NCBI RefSeq assembly: GCF_002764115.1
Contig: NZ_CP017940.1
Span: forward strand, 1,338,501-1,402,500
DNA: 64,000 nucleotides
Origin: Phyllobacterium zundukense
GTDB taxonomy: Bacteria; Pseudomonadota; Alphaproteobacteria; Rhizobiales; Rhizobiaceae
Direction: 5' to 3'
The position numbers and the translations under genes are program-made. Shown one piece after another: positions 8,805 through 17,499 of the stretch. Numbering within the stretch: the first letter of the stretch is position 1; each line of letters begins with the position of its first letter. A model generated the notes under the pieces. That model saw nothing but the letters and a program-made list of their open reading frames with translations, did no database searches and was not told where the DNA came from.

Positions 8805-9734
8805 ATGACTGATCTTCAGGATGTCGTTGACAGTGTTTATCATGATCTTGCCGACAGGATCGGCGAGGGCAAGCTGGCGGATTATATTCCGGAGCTCGCG
8901 ACGATCGATCCTAAGCAGTTCGGCATCGCGCTGGTAACGACCGACGGCACGGTCCACGCGGCTGGTGACGCTGAAACCAGTTTTTCGATCCAGAGTATCT
9001 CAAAGGTCTTCACGCTGACTCTGGCGCTCGGCAAGATCGGCGATGGGCTGTGGAAGCGCGTCGGGCGCGAACCATCGGGCAATGCCTTCAATTCCATCGT
9101 CCAGCTCGAACAGGAAAAGGGCAAGCCACGCAATCCCTTCATCAATGCCGGCGCAATCGCCGTTGCGGATGTGGTTCTGGCCGGCCACCTTCCCAAGGAG
9201 GCCATCGGCGAGATCGTGCAATTCATTCGCCATCTTGCCGATGATGAGAGCATCGCCATCGATCACAATGTCGCCCGCTCCGAGACGCAGACCGGCTATC
9301 GCAACGTGGCGCTGGCCAATTTCATGCGGGCTTTCGGCAACCTCAATCATCCCGTCGAGCATGTGCTCGGCGTCTATTTCCACCATTGCGCCATTGCCAT
9401 GTCGTGCCGTCAGCTTGCCCATGCCGGGCTCTATCTCGCTTCCGCCGGCCGCAATCCTCTCAGTGGCGGCAGCGTCGTATCGTCCAGTCGCGCTCGCCGT
9501 ATCAATGCGCTGATGCTGATGTGCGGGCATTATGACGGCTCCGGCGACTTTGCCTACCGCGTCGGCTTGCCGGGGAAGAGCGGTGTTGGTGGTGGCATTC
9601 TCGCCATTGCTCCGGGCAAGGCTTCGATCGCTGTGTGGTCGCCGGGGCTGAATGAGAACGGCAATTCGCTGCTGGGCTCAGCGGCGCTGGAACTGCTGGC
9701 ACAGCGCACCGGCTGGTCGGTGTTTGGGCAGTAG
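8805..9734 (+). CDS. glsA: Glutaminase
   Basis: The enzyme hydrolyses L-glutamine to L-glutamate and ammonia. The 309-residue protein has the serine-beta-lactamase-like fold; S64 and K67 in SIQSISKVF form the SxxK catalytic pair. [33 protein letters not shown] and the C-terminal GKSGVGGGI are all family blocks. GGAG lies 9 bases before the ATG. It starts 20 bases after the rpsD terminator. Brucella-type glutaminases give acid resistance by releasing ammonia, so a similar role is possible here, all the more as an acid-linked lpiA operon lies at 46 kb. That link is inference. Confidence 0.95.
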   Translation: MTDLQDVVDSVYHDLADRIGEGKLADYIPELATIDPKQFGIALVTTDGTVHAAGDAETSFSIQSISKVFTLTLALGKIGDGLWKRVGREPSGNAFNSIVQLEQEKGKPRNPFINAGAIAVADVVLAGHLPKEAIGEIVQFIRHLADDESIAIDHNVARSETQTGYRNVALANFMRAFGNLNHPVEHVLGVYFHHCAIAMSCRQLAHAGLYLASAGRNPLSGGSVVSSSRARRINALMLMCGHYDGSGDFAYRVGLPGKSGVGGGILAIAPGKASIAVWSPGLNENGNSLLGSAALELLAQRTGWSVFGQ

Positions 9735-9842
9735 CAATTCCAGGAAAAGTGGGAACCGGTTTTCCGTCCGGAATTGCGAAAAGCTTAGAAGCTCTTGCGT
9801 TCTGGTCGGCCCCGAGTCAATGAAACATCATGAGGTGTTCAT

Positions 9843-10688
9843 ATGACCATTCATGAGCCAGATCTAAGCGACGCAGGCGGTTGCCACCCGATGTTCCTCG
9901 GCGTGCCGTCCAATGTCGAGTTCAACAAGCTGCGCAAGCGGCTGCTGCGCAACACGCGGCAGGCGCTCGAGGATTTCGCCATGGTCAAGCCTGGCGAGCG
10001 CTGGCTGATCGGCCTTTCCGGCGGCAAGGATTCCTACGGGCTTCTCGCGCTGCTGCTTGATCTCAAATGGCGCGGGCTCCTGCCGGTGGAATTGCTCGCT
10101 TGCAATCTCGACCAGGGCCAGCCGAATTTCCCAAAACACATCCTGCCGGATTACCTCAAGGCAAACGGGATCGAGCACCGCATCGAATACAAGGACACCT
10201 ATTCGATCGTCACTGACAAGATTGCGGAAAACCAGACCTATTGCTCGCTTTGCTCACGGCTGCGGCGCGGCCATCTGTATCGCGTGGCGCGCGAGGAGGG
10301 CTGTTCGGCGCTGGTGCTCGGCCATCATCGCGAGGACATTCTCGAAACCTTCCTGATGAACCTCTTCCATGGCGGACGGCTCGCCGCCATGCCGCCGAAG
10401 CTGCTCAATGACGAGGGCGATCTGATGCTGCTGCGGCCCTTGAGCTATTGCGCCGAGGACGATCTGGAGAAGTTTGCAGCGGCCATGCAGTTCCCGATCA
10501 TCCCCTGCGACCTTTGCGGCAGCCAGGATGGGCTGCAGCGCAACATGATGAAGGCCATGCTTTCCGATATCGAAAAACGCATGCCGGGCCGCAAGGAGAT
10601 CATGATCCGCGCGCTGGCCAATACGCGCCCGAGCCATCTGCTCGACCGCAAGATATTCGATTTTGCCGGGCTTGTGGCGGGTCAGTAA
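9843..10688 (+). CDS. ttcA: tRNA 2-thiocytidine biosynthesis protein TtcA
   Basis: TtcA thiolates cytidine 32 of tRNA using ATP and a [4Fe-4S] cluster. The 281-residue protein shows the PP-loop SGGKDS at residues 59-64, the CxxC pair C134/C137 in YCSLC, and the third cluster cysteine C222 in PCDLC. GAGG lies 8 bases before the ATG. It stands alone, 108 bases after glsA. TrmJ, predicted at 2 kb, acts on the same tRNA position in other bacteria, which makes an interesting pair of position-32 modifiers in one neighbourhood. Confidence 0.95.
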   Translation: MTIHEPDLSDAGGCHPMFLGVPSNVEFNKLRKRLLRNTRQALEDFAMVKPGERWLIGLSGGKDSYGLLALLLDLKWRGLLPVELLACNLDQGQPNFPKHILPDYLKANGIEHRIEYKDTYSIVTDKIAENQTYCSLCSRLRRGHLYRVAREEGCSALVLGHHREDILETFLMNLFHGGRLAAMPPKLLNDEGDLMLLRPLSYCAEDDLEKFAAAMQFPIIPCDLCGSQDGLQRNMMKAMLSDIEKRMPGRKEIMIRALANTRPSHLLDRKIFDFAGLVAGQ

Positions 10689-10775
10689 TAAGCGCTTTAT
10701 TTCGTTGAGTGATTGCGGGTTTAGTCACCACGTGTGACGAACTCGGCAAAGGTGCGCGCGAAAATACTATCGAGA

Positions 10776-11027
10776 TCAGGGGAATAGTTTTACGATGGCC
10801 GCGATGGCTGCGATTGTTGCTACGGACGTCCCGAAGAAAAACGCGCCCATGCGCACTGTAAGACGAAGCGTTAGCAGCTCCAGCGCGGTGTTGAGATCAG
10901 ATTTCGTTACCAGTTCGGGCATGATGAAATCCCTTGCGGCTTCTGCCTGCACCTTGGCGTGAGCGGGGCTGAACCCGCCCTGTTCCAAACGCAGCGCATA
11001 ACCCAATGTATCAAATGAGATTGTCAT
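10776..11027 (-). CDS. Small membrane-anchored coiled-coil protein (DUF1640/CCDC90-like)
   Basis: The 83-residue protein opens TISFDTLGYALRLEQGGFSP, has the VTKSDLNTALELLTLRLTVRMG helical linker and ends in one membrane segment (about residues 58-80, FFFGTSVATIAAIAAIVKLF). This layout matches the DUF1640-like proteins that recur in Rhizobiales genomes, often near toxin-like or membrane genes. AAGGG lies 7 bases before the chosen ATG; a longer frame starting at 11105 has no site. Function unknown. It is convergent with ttcA. Confidence 0.75.
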   Translation of the reverse strand: MTISFDTLGYALRLEQGGFSPAHAKVQAEAARDFIMPELVTKSDLNTALELLTLRLTVRMGAFFFGTSVATIAAIAAIVKLFP

Positions 11028-11151
11028 AGTCAGCCCTTCAGAATACCGGATGTTAGGCCATAGATTTGCAGCCAGCAATTCAACCAAAGTTGGCAGTAGC
11101 GGCAATAGCGGAGCTCCAAACGATGCGGCGTCGTCGCTGCCGGCTCCGTGC

Positions 11152-12399
11152 TCACACCGGCCTGTTATGCGGCTGGAACAATTTCCCTCGTTCTGCGATC
11201 AGCACGAAGATCAGGCCAATCAGCGACAGGAAGAAAAAGCCTGCGACCAGCGGAAGTGTCGTGCCGTCATAGGCCTGACCGATCAGCGCGCCGATGGCGC
11301 CGCCGCCTGCCGTGCTTGTGAAACCGAGGACGGAAGATGCCGTACCTGCCACGTGACCAAGTGGTTCCATCGCCAGCGAGTTGAAGTTGGAGCCGATCCA
11401 GCCGAACTGGAACATCGCCAGGGAGAACAAGATCATATAAAGGGCGAAGGGTGTGGGCTGCGGCCCGAACAAGGTCAGCAGCAACCAGAGTCCGTTGATG
11501 CCCAAGAAAGCAAGAAGCGCGCCGTGCGACAGGCGCCGCATGCCGAAACGCCCGACGAACCGCGAATTCACGAAGGACGAAAATGCCATCGTGATCGCGA
11601 CAGCGGAAAATGCGACGGGGAACCAGATACCCATATCGTAGATGCCGACATAGATCTGCTGCGCCGAATTGATGAAGCCGAACAGCGCGCCGAAGATGAA
11701 TGAATTTGCCAGGGTATAGCAAAGCGCCACGCGATTGGTGAGAACGATCCTGAAGCCCTGCGCCACTGATTTCAGCGTGAACGGACGCACGTCGGCCGGG
11801 TCCAGCGTTTCAGGCAGGCGGATATAGACCCAGACAAGCACGGCGCTGGCGATGGCAGCCATGAAGATGAAGATCAGGTGCCAGTTGCCGAACAGCATCA
11901 CTGCCTGGCCGGTACCCGGCGCAATGACCGGGACGATCATGAACACCATCATGATCAGCGACATGACTTCGGCCATCATCCGCCCGCCATAGACGTCGCG
12001 GACGATGGAAATGGTAATGACGCGCGTCGCAGCCGAGCCGATGCCCTGCAGCAGCCTGAAGAACAGCAATGACGTGAAACTCGGAACGAAAACGCAGGCG
12101 ATTGCCGAGATGATGTAGACCACCAGCCCGGTAAACATCGGCACCCGCCTGCCGAAGCGATCGGAAAGCGGGCCATAGAACAGTTGCGAAAACGCAAAGC
12201 CCATCAGATAGGCCGAGATCACATATTGCCGGTGGTTTTCGCTGGTCACGCCGAGGCTGGCGCCGATCTGCTGCAGGCCCGGAAGCATGATGTCGATGGC
12301 CAGGGCATTGATTGCCATCAGCATCGCCATCATGGCGATGAATTCAACCTTGCCCATCCCCCTCAGACGAGGAGCGGACGTATTTGTAGCGGCATCCAT
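11152..12399 (-). CDS. Bcr/CflA family multidrug efflux MFS transporter
   Basis: A 415-residue inner-membrane proton-driven exporter with 12 predicted helices. The first helix block MAINALAIDIMLPGLQQIG (about residues 27-45) and the loop motif GPLSDRFGRRVP are hallmarks of drug:H+ antiporter family 12 helices (DHA1), Bcr/CflA branch. VPVIAPGTGQAVMLFGNWH is motif C, the antiporter signature. Substrates in the family include bicyclomycin and chloramphenicol-type compounds. It is on the same strand as grxD but beyond its terminator, so it may be a separate unit. Confidence 0.92.
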   Translation of the reverse strand: MDAATNTSAPRLRGMGKVEFIAMMAMLMAINALAIDIMLPGLQQIGASLGVTSENHRQYVISAYLMGFAFSQLFYGPLSDRFGRRVPMFTGLVVYIISAIACVFVPSFTSLLFFRLLQGIGSAATRVITISIVRDVYGGRMMAEVMSLIMMVFMIVPVIAPGTGQAVMLFGNWHLIFIFMAAIASAVLVWVYIRLPETLDPADVRPFTLKSVAQGFRIVLTNRVALCYTLANSFIFGALFGFINSAQQIYVGIYDMGIWFPVAFSAVAITMAFSSFVNSRFVGRFGMRRLSHGALLAFLGINGLWLLLTLFGPQPTPFALYMILFSLAMFQFGWIGSNFNSLAMEPLGHVAGTASSVLGFTSTAGGGAIGALIGQAYDGTTLPLVAGFFFLSLIGLIFVLIAERGKLFQPHNRPV

Positions 12400-12429
12400 G
12401 ATCAGACCTGCAAAAAATCAAACAAAGAC

Positions 12430-12456
12430 AAAGGCGTCGGAACGGCCGACGCCTTT
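12430..12456 (-). terminator. Terminator downstream of grxD
   Basis: AAAGGCGTCGG (12430-12440) and CCGACGCCTTT (12446-12456) pair perfectly around AACGG. On the minus strand a T-rich run (GTCTTTGTTTGATTTTTT) follows. Confidence 0.75.
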
Positions 12457-12504
12457 AGAAAGAGATTCCGGATTTCCCCGGAACCATTTGAACTTATTGC
12501 GTAA

Positions 12505-12837
12505 TCAGGCTGCCTTGGTGGCAACGCCCTTTTCGCTCAGGAGGGTCTGCAATTCGCCTGCCTGGAACATTTCGCGGATAATGTCGCAACCGCCGACAAA
12601 TTCACCCTTCACGTAAAGCTGCGGGATGGTCGGCCAGTTGGAGTAATCCTTGATGCCCTGGCGCAGGTCATTGGAGGAGAGAACGTTCACACCCTTGTAG
12701 TCGACGCCGATGTAATCGAGGATCTGCACGACCTGGCCGGAAAAGCCGCATTGCGGAAAACCGGGAGTGCCCTTCATGAAGAGTACGACGTCGTTGCTCT
12801 TGACTTCATTGGCGATGAATTCGTTGATACCGCTCAT
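12505..12837 (-). CDS. grxD: Monothiol glutaredoxin, Grx4 family
   Basis: Grx4-type proteins carry [2Fe-2S] clusters and pass them on, usually with BolA partners. The 110-residue protein shows the monothiol CGFS site with C30, the preceding MKGTP motif and the [19 protein letters not shown] block that binds glutathione. The nearest upstream gene is bolA, 144 bases away on the same strand, and purL lies before that; this purL-bolA-grxD order is common in Rhizobiales. The pairing of grxD and bolA supports an iron-sulfur trafficking role. Confidence 0.96.
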   Translation of the reverse strand: MSGINEFIANEVKSNDVVLFMKGTPGFPQCGFSGQVVQILDYIGVDYKGVNVLSSNDLRQGIKDYSNWPTIPQLYVKGEFVGGCDIIREMFQAGELQTLLSEKGVATKAA

Positions 12838-12981
12838 TTCGGGTCCTTTCGCAGCCGCGAGGGGAGGAATCGCGGCTAAAAAAATGCTTGCGAGGCCATT
12901 TTACCTCATCTCTTTGCCCAGAAAAAGCACGATGGGCGCGCGAACGCAAGACAATCTGTCGTGCAGCACCGACTCGGAGCG

Positions 12982-13215
12982 TTACTCCGGCGCGCTGGTC
13001 TGCAAGGCGAGGGCATGCAGCACGCCGCCCATATTGCCCTTCAGCGCGTCATAAACCATCTGGTGCTGCTGCACGCGCGACTTGCCGCGAAAGCTTTCCG
13101 CGACAACTTCGGCGGCATAGTGGTCACCATCACCCGCGAGATCGCGGATTGTTACCTTTGCATCCGGAATGGCGTCTCGAATCATTTTTTCGATGTCGCG
13201 CGCGTCCATTGCCAT
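12982..13215 (-). CDS. bolA: BolA family protein
   Basis: A 77-residue single-domain BolA-like protein. DAKVTIRDLAGDGDHYAAEVV contains the conserved loop, and SRVQQHQMVYDALKG is the helix with the conserved histidine that helps hold a shared [2Fe-2S] cluster with a monothiol glutaredoxin. The partner grxD follows directly. It begins 12 bases after the purL stop, so it is probably co-transcribed with purL. Length is typical for the YrbA/IbaG-like or BolA2 type. Confidence 0.93.
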   Translation of the reverse strand: MAMDARDIEKMIRDAIPDAKVTIRDLAGDGDHYAAEVVAESFRGKSRVQQHQMVYDALKGNMGGVLHALALQTSAPE

Positions 13216-13227
13216 CTCGTTCTCTCC

Positions 13228-15459
13228 TCAGGCGGCCTGTATTTTATCGTCCGCCCGACCACTCATATAGTCAGGGAACCACGATTCGTGTGCTTTTGTC
13301 AGGTCTGCTACAGATATGGAGAGTAGACGCCCGATCGTCAATGCACTGCCGCCAACTGTCCCGAGCTTGCGGAAGGGAATACCGCAGCCTTCTGCATTCA
13401 GCGTGATGATATTGGCCATCTCCGGCGAAGCAGCAACGAGATAGCGCGCCTGGTCCTCACCGAAGAGCAGGGCATGGGGTGTGGTCCCGCCGATTTCGAC
13501 GGCCGCCCCCTTGGCTGACGCCATGCACATCTCCGCCAGCGCAATCGCAAGGCCGCCATCGGACAGATCGTGGCAGGCTGTTACCTGTTCGTTGCGGATG
13601 GCGGAGCGCACGAAATTGCCGTTGCGCTTTTCCGCTGCAAGATCAACCGCCGGAGCAGGACCATCGGCACGGCCATGCAGGTCGCGCAAATAGATCGACT
13701 GGCCGAGATGCGTACCATCGCCGCCGAGCAGGATCAGCACGTCGCCGTCGCGCATGCCGCCGATCCTGGCAGTCTTTGTCCAGTCGGGGATCAGCCCCAC
13801 GCCGGCAATGGTCGGTGTCGGCAGGATCGCCTGGCCATTGGTCTCGTTGTAGAGCGAGACATTGCCCGAAACGATCGGGAAGGCGAGCGCACGGCAGGCA
13901 TCGCCGATGCCGCCAACAGCCTTGACCAGCTGCCCCATGATTTCCGGCCGTTCCGGATTGCCGAAATTGAGATTGTCGGTCGCAGCCAGCGGTTCTGCGC
14001 CAACGGCGGTCAGGTTGCGCCAGCATTCGGCGACAGCCTGCTTGCCGCCCTCGTAAGGGTCGGCCTCGCAATAGCGCGGCGTGACGTCGGAGGAAAAGGC
14101 CAGCGCCTTGCTCCGGTGGCCCTCGACACGCACGACTCCGGCGTCGCCGCCGGGAAGCTGCAGCGAATTGCCCTGGATCAGCGTGTCATATTGCTCATAG
14201 ACCCAGCGGCGCGAGGACAAGTCGGGTGAGCCGATCATCTGCAGCAGCGCTGCGCCGTAGTCCGCGACTTCCGGCACATTGGTGGCGGGGAGCGGCGCAT
14301 GCTTGCCCGGCTCCATCCAGGGCCTGTCATATTCCGGTGCCTGGTCGCCGAGATCCTTGATCGGAAGATTGGCGACTTCCTCGCCGTCATGCAGCACACG
14401 GAAGCGCAGATCGTCGGTCGTATAACCGACAATGGCGAAATCCAGGCCCCATTTCCTGAAGATGCCTTCAGCCTCTTCTTCCTTTTCAGGGCGCAGCACC
14501 ATGAGCATGCGCTCCTGGCTTTCGGACAGCATCATCTCATAGGCGGTCATGCGCTCTTCGCGCACTGGTACGGAATTGAGATTGAGCTCGATGCCGAGAT
14601 TGCCCTTGGCGCCCATTTCCACGGCCGAGCAGGTGAGGCCGGCCGCCCCCATGTCCTGGATGGCGATGACAGCCCCGGAAGCCATCAGTTCGAGTGAGGC
14701 TTCGAGCAGGCATTTTTCGGTAAAAGGATCGCCAACCTGAACAGTCGGGCGTTTTTCGTCAATCGATTCGTCGAATTCTGCCGATGCCATGGTCGCGCCG
14801 CCGACGCCATCGCGGCCGGTCTTGGCACCGAGATAAACGACAGGAAGGCCGATGCCCTTGGCTTCCGAAAGGAATATCGCATCGGTCTTGGCAAGACCGG
14901 CAGCAAAGGCATTGACGAGAATATTGCCATTGTAGCGCGCGTCGAAATTGACCTCGCCGCCAACCGTTGGCACGCCGAACGAATTGCCATAACCGCCAAC
15001 GCCCTCGACCACGCCGGAAACCAGGTGGCGTGTCTTCGGGTGGGCCGGCTCGCCGAAGCGCAGTGCGTTCATCGCTGCGATCGGTCGTGCGCCCATGGTG
15101 AAGACATCGCGCAGGATACCGCCAACGCCGGTCGCCGCGCCCTGATAGGGCTCGATATAGGACGGATGGTTGTGGCTCTCCATCTTGAAGACGACGCAAT
15201 CGCCGTCGCCGATATCAACGACGCCGGCGTTCTCACCCGGACCCTGGATGACCTGCGGTCCGGTGGTCGGCAGCGTGCGCAGCCACTTCTTCGAGGATTT
15301 GTACGAACAGTGCTCGTTCCACATGGCTGAGAAGATACCAAGCTCGGTGAAGCTCGGCTCGCGCCCGATCAGGTCGAGGATGCGTTGATATTCGTCCGGC
15401 TTCAGCCCGTGTGAAGCAACGAGTTCCGGTGTGATCTTGACAGTATTGGAAATGGTCAT
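13228..15459 (-). CDS. purL: Phosphoribosylformylglycinamidine synthase subunit II
   Basis: PurL catalyses the ATP-dependent amidation of FGAR to FGAM in purine synthesis, using ammonia from PurQ. The 743-residue length is that of the small PurL that needs PurS and Pur[16 protein letters not shown], the [19 protein letters not shown] nucleotide site and the second-half repeat [20 protein letters not shown] are characteristic. The partners purS and purQ lie at 20.8-22.2 kb, separated by about 5.4 kb of unrelated genes. Downstream are bolA and grxD. Confidence 0.97.
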   Translation of the reverse strand: MTISNTVKITPELVASHGLKPDEYQRILDLIGREPSFTELGIFSAMWNEHCSYKSSKKWLRTLPTTGPQVIQGPGENAGVVDIGDGDCVVFKMESHNHPSYIEPYQGAATGVGGILRDVFTMGARPIAAMNALRFGEPAHPKTRHLVSGVVEGVGGYGNSFGVPTVGGEVNFDARYNGNILVNAFAAGLAKTDAIFLSEAKGIGLPVVYLGAKTGRDGVGGATMASAEFDESIDEKRPTVQVGDPFTEKCLLEASLELMASGAVIAIQDMGAAGLTCSAVEMGAKGNLGIELNLNSVPVREERMTAYEMMLSESQERMLMVLRPEKEEEAEGIFRKWGLDFAIVGYTTDDLRFRVLHDGEEVANLPIKDLGDQAPEYDRPWMEPGKHAPLPATNVPEVADYGAALLQMIGSPDLSSRRWVYEQYDTLIQGNSLQLPGGDAGVVRVEGHRSKALAFSSDVTPRYCEADPYEGGKQAVAECWRNLTAVGAEPLAATDNLNFGNPERPEIMGQLVKAVGGIGDACRALAFPIVSGNVSLYNETNGQAILPTPTIAGVGLIPDWTKTARIGGMRDGDVLILLGGDGTHLGQSIYLRDLHGRADGPAPAVDLAAEKRNGNFVRSAIRNEQVTACHDLSDGGLAIALAEMCMASAKGAAVEIGGTTPHALLFGEDQARYLVAASPEMANIITLNAEGCGIPFRKLGTVGGSALTIGRLLSISVADLTKAHESWFPDYMSGRADDKIQAA

Positions 15460-15475
15460 GGGTCCTGGAATATCC

Positions 15476-15505
15476 GTGCGCGGTTCGACTAGCTCACCAT
15501 GAGGG
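15476..15505. repeat. Half copy of palindromic repeat family B
   Basis: GTGCGCGGTTCGACTAGCTC and the following CACCATGAGGG match one arm of the family B repeat (17327-17456) with two differences. The second arm is missing; instead a GAGGGGC/GCCCCTC hairpin (15501-15521) and TTT follow. It sits 16 bases upstream of purL. Confidence 0.75.
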
Positions 15506-15666
15506 GCGGCTTTTGCCCCTCTTTAACGCATGTAGTGCTGCGGCGCGACAGGAAAATGGGCGGAATCAACAGAGAGGCTTGCGGATGCGGAATGCCGCCC
15601 TTGTCCGGTGCATATGCCGGGCATAAGGTTTGCTTTCATGCAGCTTTTGATGCGGAGGAAATCGAA

Positions 15667-16434
15667 ATGACGGGCAGACTGGCGGGCAAGGTGGCTATCA
15701 TTTCCGGGGGCGCGACCGGGATGGGCGGTGCGGCATCGAAGCTCTTCGCCGCCGAGGGCGCGAAGGTGGCAATCGTCGACCGCAACGAACAGGCGGCCGC
15801 AGCGACAGTGTCGGAGATCGTTGCTGCCGGCGGGCAGGCCGCGTATTTCGTTGCCGATGTTTCGGATGAGGGGCAGGTGCAAAAGGCCGTCGCAGGCGTG
15901 GCGCAGAAATTCGGCAGCATCACCGTGCTTTTCAATCACGCTGGCACCATCGTCATCAAGCCGTTCCTGGAAACGACGCTCGAAGAATGGGATTGGCTGC
16001 ACGCCGTCAATGTGCGCTCGATGTATTTGATGACGCGCGCCGTCATTCCTCACATGCTCGAGGCCGGTGGCGGCTCCATCGTTTGCACTTCGTCCATTTC
16101 GGCTGTCGCGGGGACGCCGATGGAAGTTCTTTACGATACGACCAAGGGCGCCTGCCACATGTTCGCGCGGGCCATTGCCGTGGAATTCCGCGACCGCAAC
16201 ATCCGCTGCAATGCCGTCTGCCCGGGCTTCATCCGGACGCCGCACGGCCTGCGCGAGGTGGATGAATTGGAAAAGATGGGCGTTGATGTCTCGGAGGCGG
16301 CTATGACCGCGGCGCAGGGGCGCATCGGCGAGCCGGAGGAGGTGGCCCGTGCCGCCCTATTCCTTGCCAGCGACGAGGCGAGTTTCATTACCGGCACGCA
16401 TCTCTTCGTCGATAATGGGTTTACGGCGATCTAG
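15667..16434 (+). CDS. SDR family oxidoreductase
   Basis: A 255-residue classical short-chain dehydrogenase. The cofactor loop is SGGATGMGG (13-21) rather than the usual TGxxxGIG; D38 after the second strand favours NAD over NADP. FNHAG (89-93) replaces NNAG, and the catalytic set is S143 area, Y156 and K160 (YDTTK). The C-terminal CPGFIRT and the FITGTHLFVDNGFTA end are typical. GGAGGA lies 8 bases before the ATG; the frame is open far upstream but without a site. Substrate unknown. It is the first gene of the accessory segment between purL and purQ. Confidence 0.92.
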   Translation: MTGRLAGKVAIISGGATGMGGAASKLFAAEGAKVAIVDRNEQAAAATVSEIVAAGGQAAYFVADVSDEGQVQKAVAGVAQKFGSITVLFNHAGTIVIKPFLETTLEEWDWLHAVNVRSMYLMTRAVIPHMLEAGGGSIVCTSSISAVAGTPMEVLYDTTKGACHMFARAIAVEFRDRNIRCNAVCPGFIRTPHGLREVDELEKMGVDVSEAAMTAAQGRIGEPEEVARAALFLASDEASFITGTHLFVDNGFTAI

Positions 16435-16435
16435 C

Positions 16436-16456
16436 CCAGTTCAGTTCTTGAACTGG
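16436..16456 (+). terminator. Possible hairpin terminator after the SDR gene
   Basis: CCAGTTCA and TGAACTGG pair around GTTCT directly after the SDR stop. The T run is short (AACTTT), so termination would be weak. Confidence 0.4.
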
Positions 16457-16517
16457 AACTTTCAGCTTTCTCATGTGAGACTGTTGTGGGCACTGCACAT
16501 GAACATCTGGAGTAGAC

Positions 16518-16844
16518 ATGACGGCTTTTATCATCGCAGACGTCAAGGTGACTGATGACAAGTGGGTACCGGAATACGCAGCCGCGGTGCACGATATCGT
16601 GCACAAACATGGCGGCAAGTATCTGTCACGCAGCGGCGATATCAAGGTGCTGGAAGGCAAGCCGCTAGATACGACCCTCATCGCCATTCTGCAGTTTCCG
16701 AACGCGGAAGCAGCCGAAGCCTTCGCCAACGACCCGGAATACGCCCCATATGCCAAGGCTCGGCAGGATGGCAGCGATAGCCGTTTCCAGCTGATCGACG
16801 ATACCGATATAGCCGGAACGATACCGTATCTTGGCAAGGGGTGA
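16518..16844 (+). CDS. DUF1330 domain-containing protein
   Basis: A 108-residue dimeric alpha-beta barrel type protein. TAFIIADVKVTDDKWVPEYA and HGGKYLSRSGDIKVLEG are the standard DUF1330 blocks, with AEAFANDPEYAPYAKARQDG as the last helix. The family is uncharacterised; its fold suggests small-ligand binding or a monooxygenase-like role. GGAG lies 7 bases before the ATG. It follows the SDR gene after a hairpin and may or may not be co-transcribed. Confidence 0.9.
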   Translation: MTAFIIADVKVTDDKWVPEYAAAVHDIVHKHGGKYLSRSGDIKVLEGKPLDTTLIAILQFPNAEAAEAFANDPEYAPYAKARQDGSDSRFQLIDDTDIAGTIPYLGKG

Positions 16845-17020
16845 GGATGCTATCAGGCTGCTGACTGAGATGAGTTGTCAAACGCTGCGTTAAGGCAGTG
16901 GGATAACCGCAATCAATACCACGCACATGGAATCCTATCAATAGAGTGCTTCCGACTTTCGTGGAATTGTCCGATTGTTCGAACTTTCTTATGATCTCGT
17001 GATTTCAATACGAGGTCGAA

Positions 17021-17317
17021 ATGGAGGTCACAGTCTATATTCTCCGTTGTGCAGACGGATCCTATTACACCGGTCTCACCAAGCAGGATATCGAGGCACG
17101 CGTTTGGGAACATAACGCTGCAATTTACGATGGCTATACAAGACATCGTCTGCCCGTGGAGCTTGTTTTCACTGAGACTTACGATCGCATTCTCGATGCG
17201 ATAGTACGTGAACGGCAGATCAAAGGGTGGTCGCGTGTGAAGAAACAGGCACTTATCGCGATGAATTATGAAGGATTGCCTGAACTGTCCAAGAATCGCT
17301 CAAAACGCTCCGGATAA
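17021..17317 (+). CDS. GIY-YIG nuclease family protein (UPF0213/YhbQ-like)
   Basis: The 98-residue protein is a single GIY-YIG domain. VYILRCADGSYYTGLTKQDI (5-24) carries the paired tyrosines (VYI...YYTG), ARVWEHN the arginine/histidine helix, and LVFTETYDRILDAIVRERQIKGW the glutamate and the conserved REKQIKGW end. The family cleaves DNA in other settings, but small stand-alone members have no defined role. GAGG lies 6 bases before the ATG. It is followed at once by a family B palindromic repeat. Confidence 0.9.
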   Translation: MEVTVYILRCADGSYYTGLTKQDIEARVWEHNAAIYDGYTRHRLPVELVFTETYDRILDAIVRERQIKGWSRVKKQALIAMNYEGLPELSKNRSKRSG

Positions 17318-17326
17318 GTTCCCGTT

Positions 17327-17456
17327 CATGTGCGTGGTTCGACAAGCTCACCATGAGGGACGTTGGTAATTGCAGGGAGTCAAGTTCTGCAACGTTGGCG
17401 ATTATCCTTACAGCCACCAACTTCCCTCATGGTGAGCTTGTCGAACCACGCACATG
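17327..17456. repeat. Palindromic repeat family B, full copy 1
   Basis: Two perfect 34-base arms (17327-17360 and 17423-17456) begin CATGTGCGTGGTTCGACAAG and enclose a 62-base centre. The same arms occur at 29399-29538 with a different centre, and one arm at 15476. No reading frame for a transposase is present. Confidence 0.92.
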
Positions 17457-17499
17457 GCATTGATCTCAAATGCGCGTTCGGATTTCGGTCGTTCATCCC

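Noticed and set aside
11050..11703. A plus-strand frame of 217 codons opposite the Bcr/CflA gene
   Set aside because: It is hydrophilic and biased as antisense of a membrane protein; no family is seen.
15523..16245. A minus-strand open frame of 240 codons over the SDR gene
   Set aside because: It is the antisense shadow of a clear short-chain dehydrogenase.
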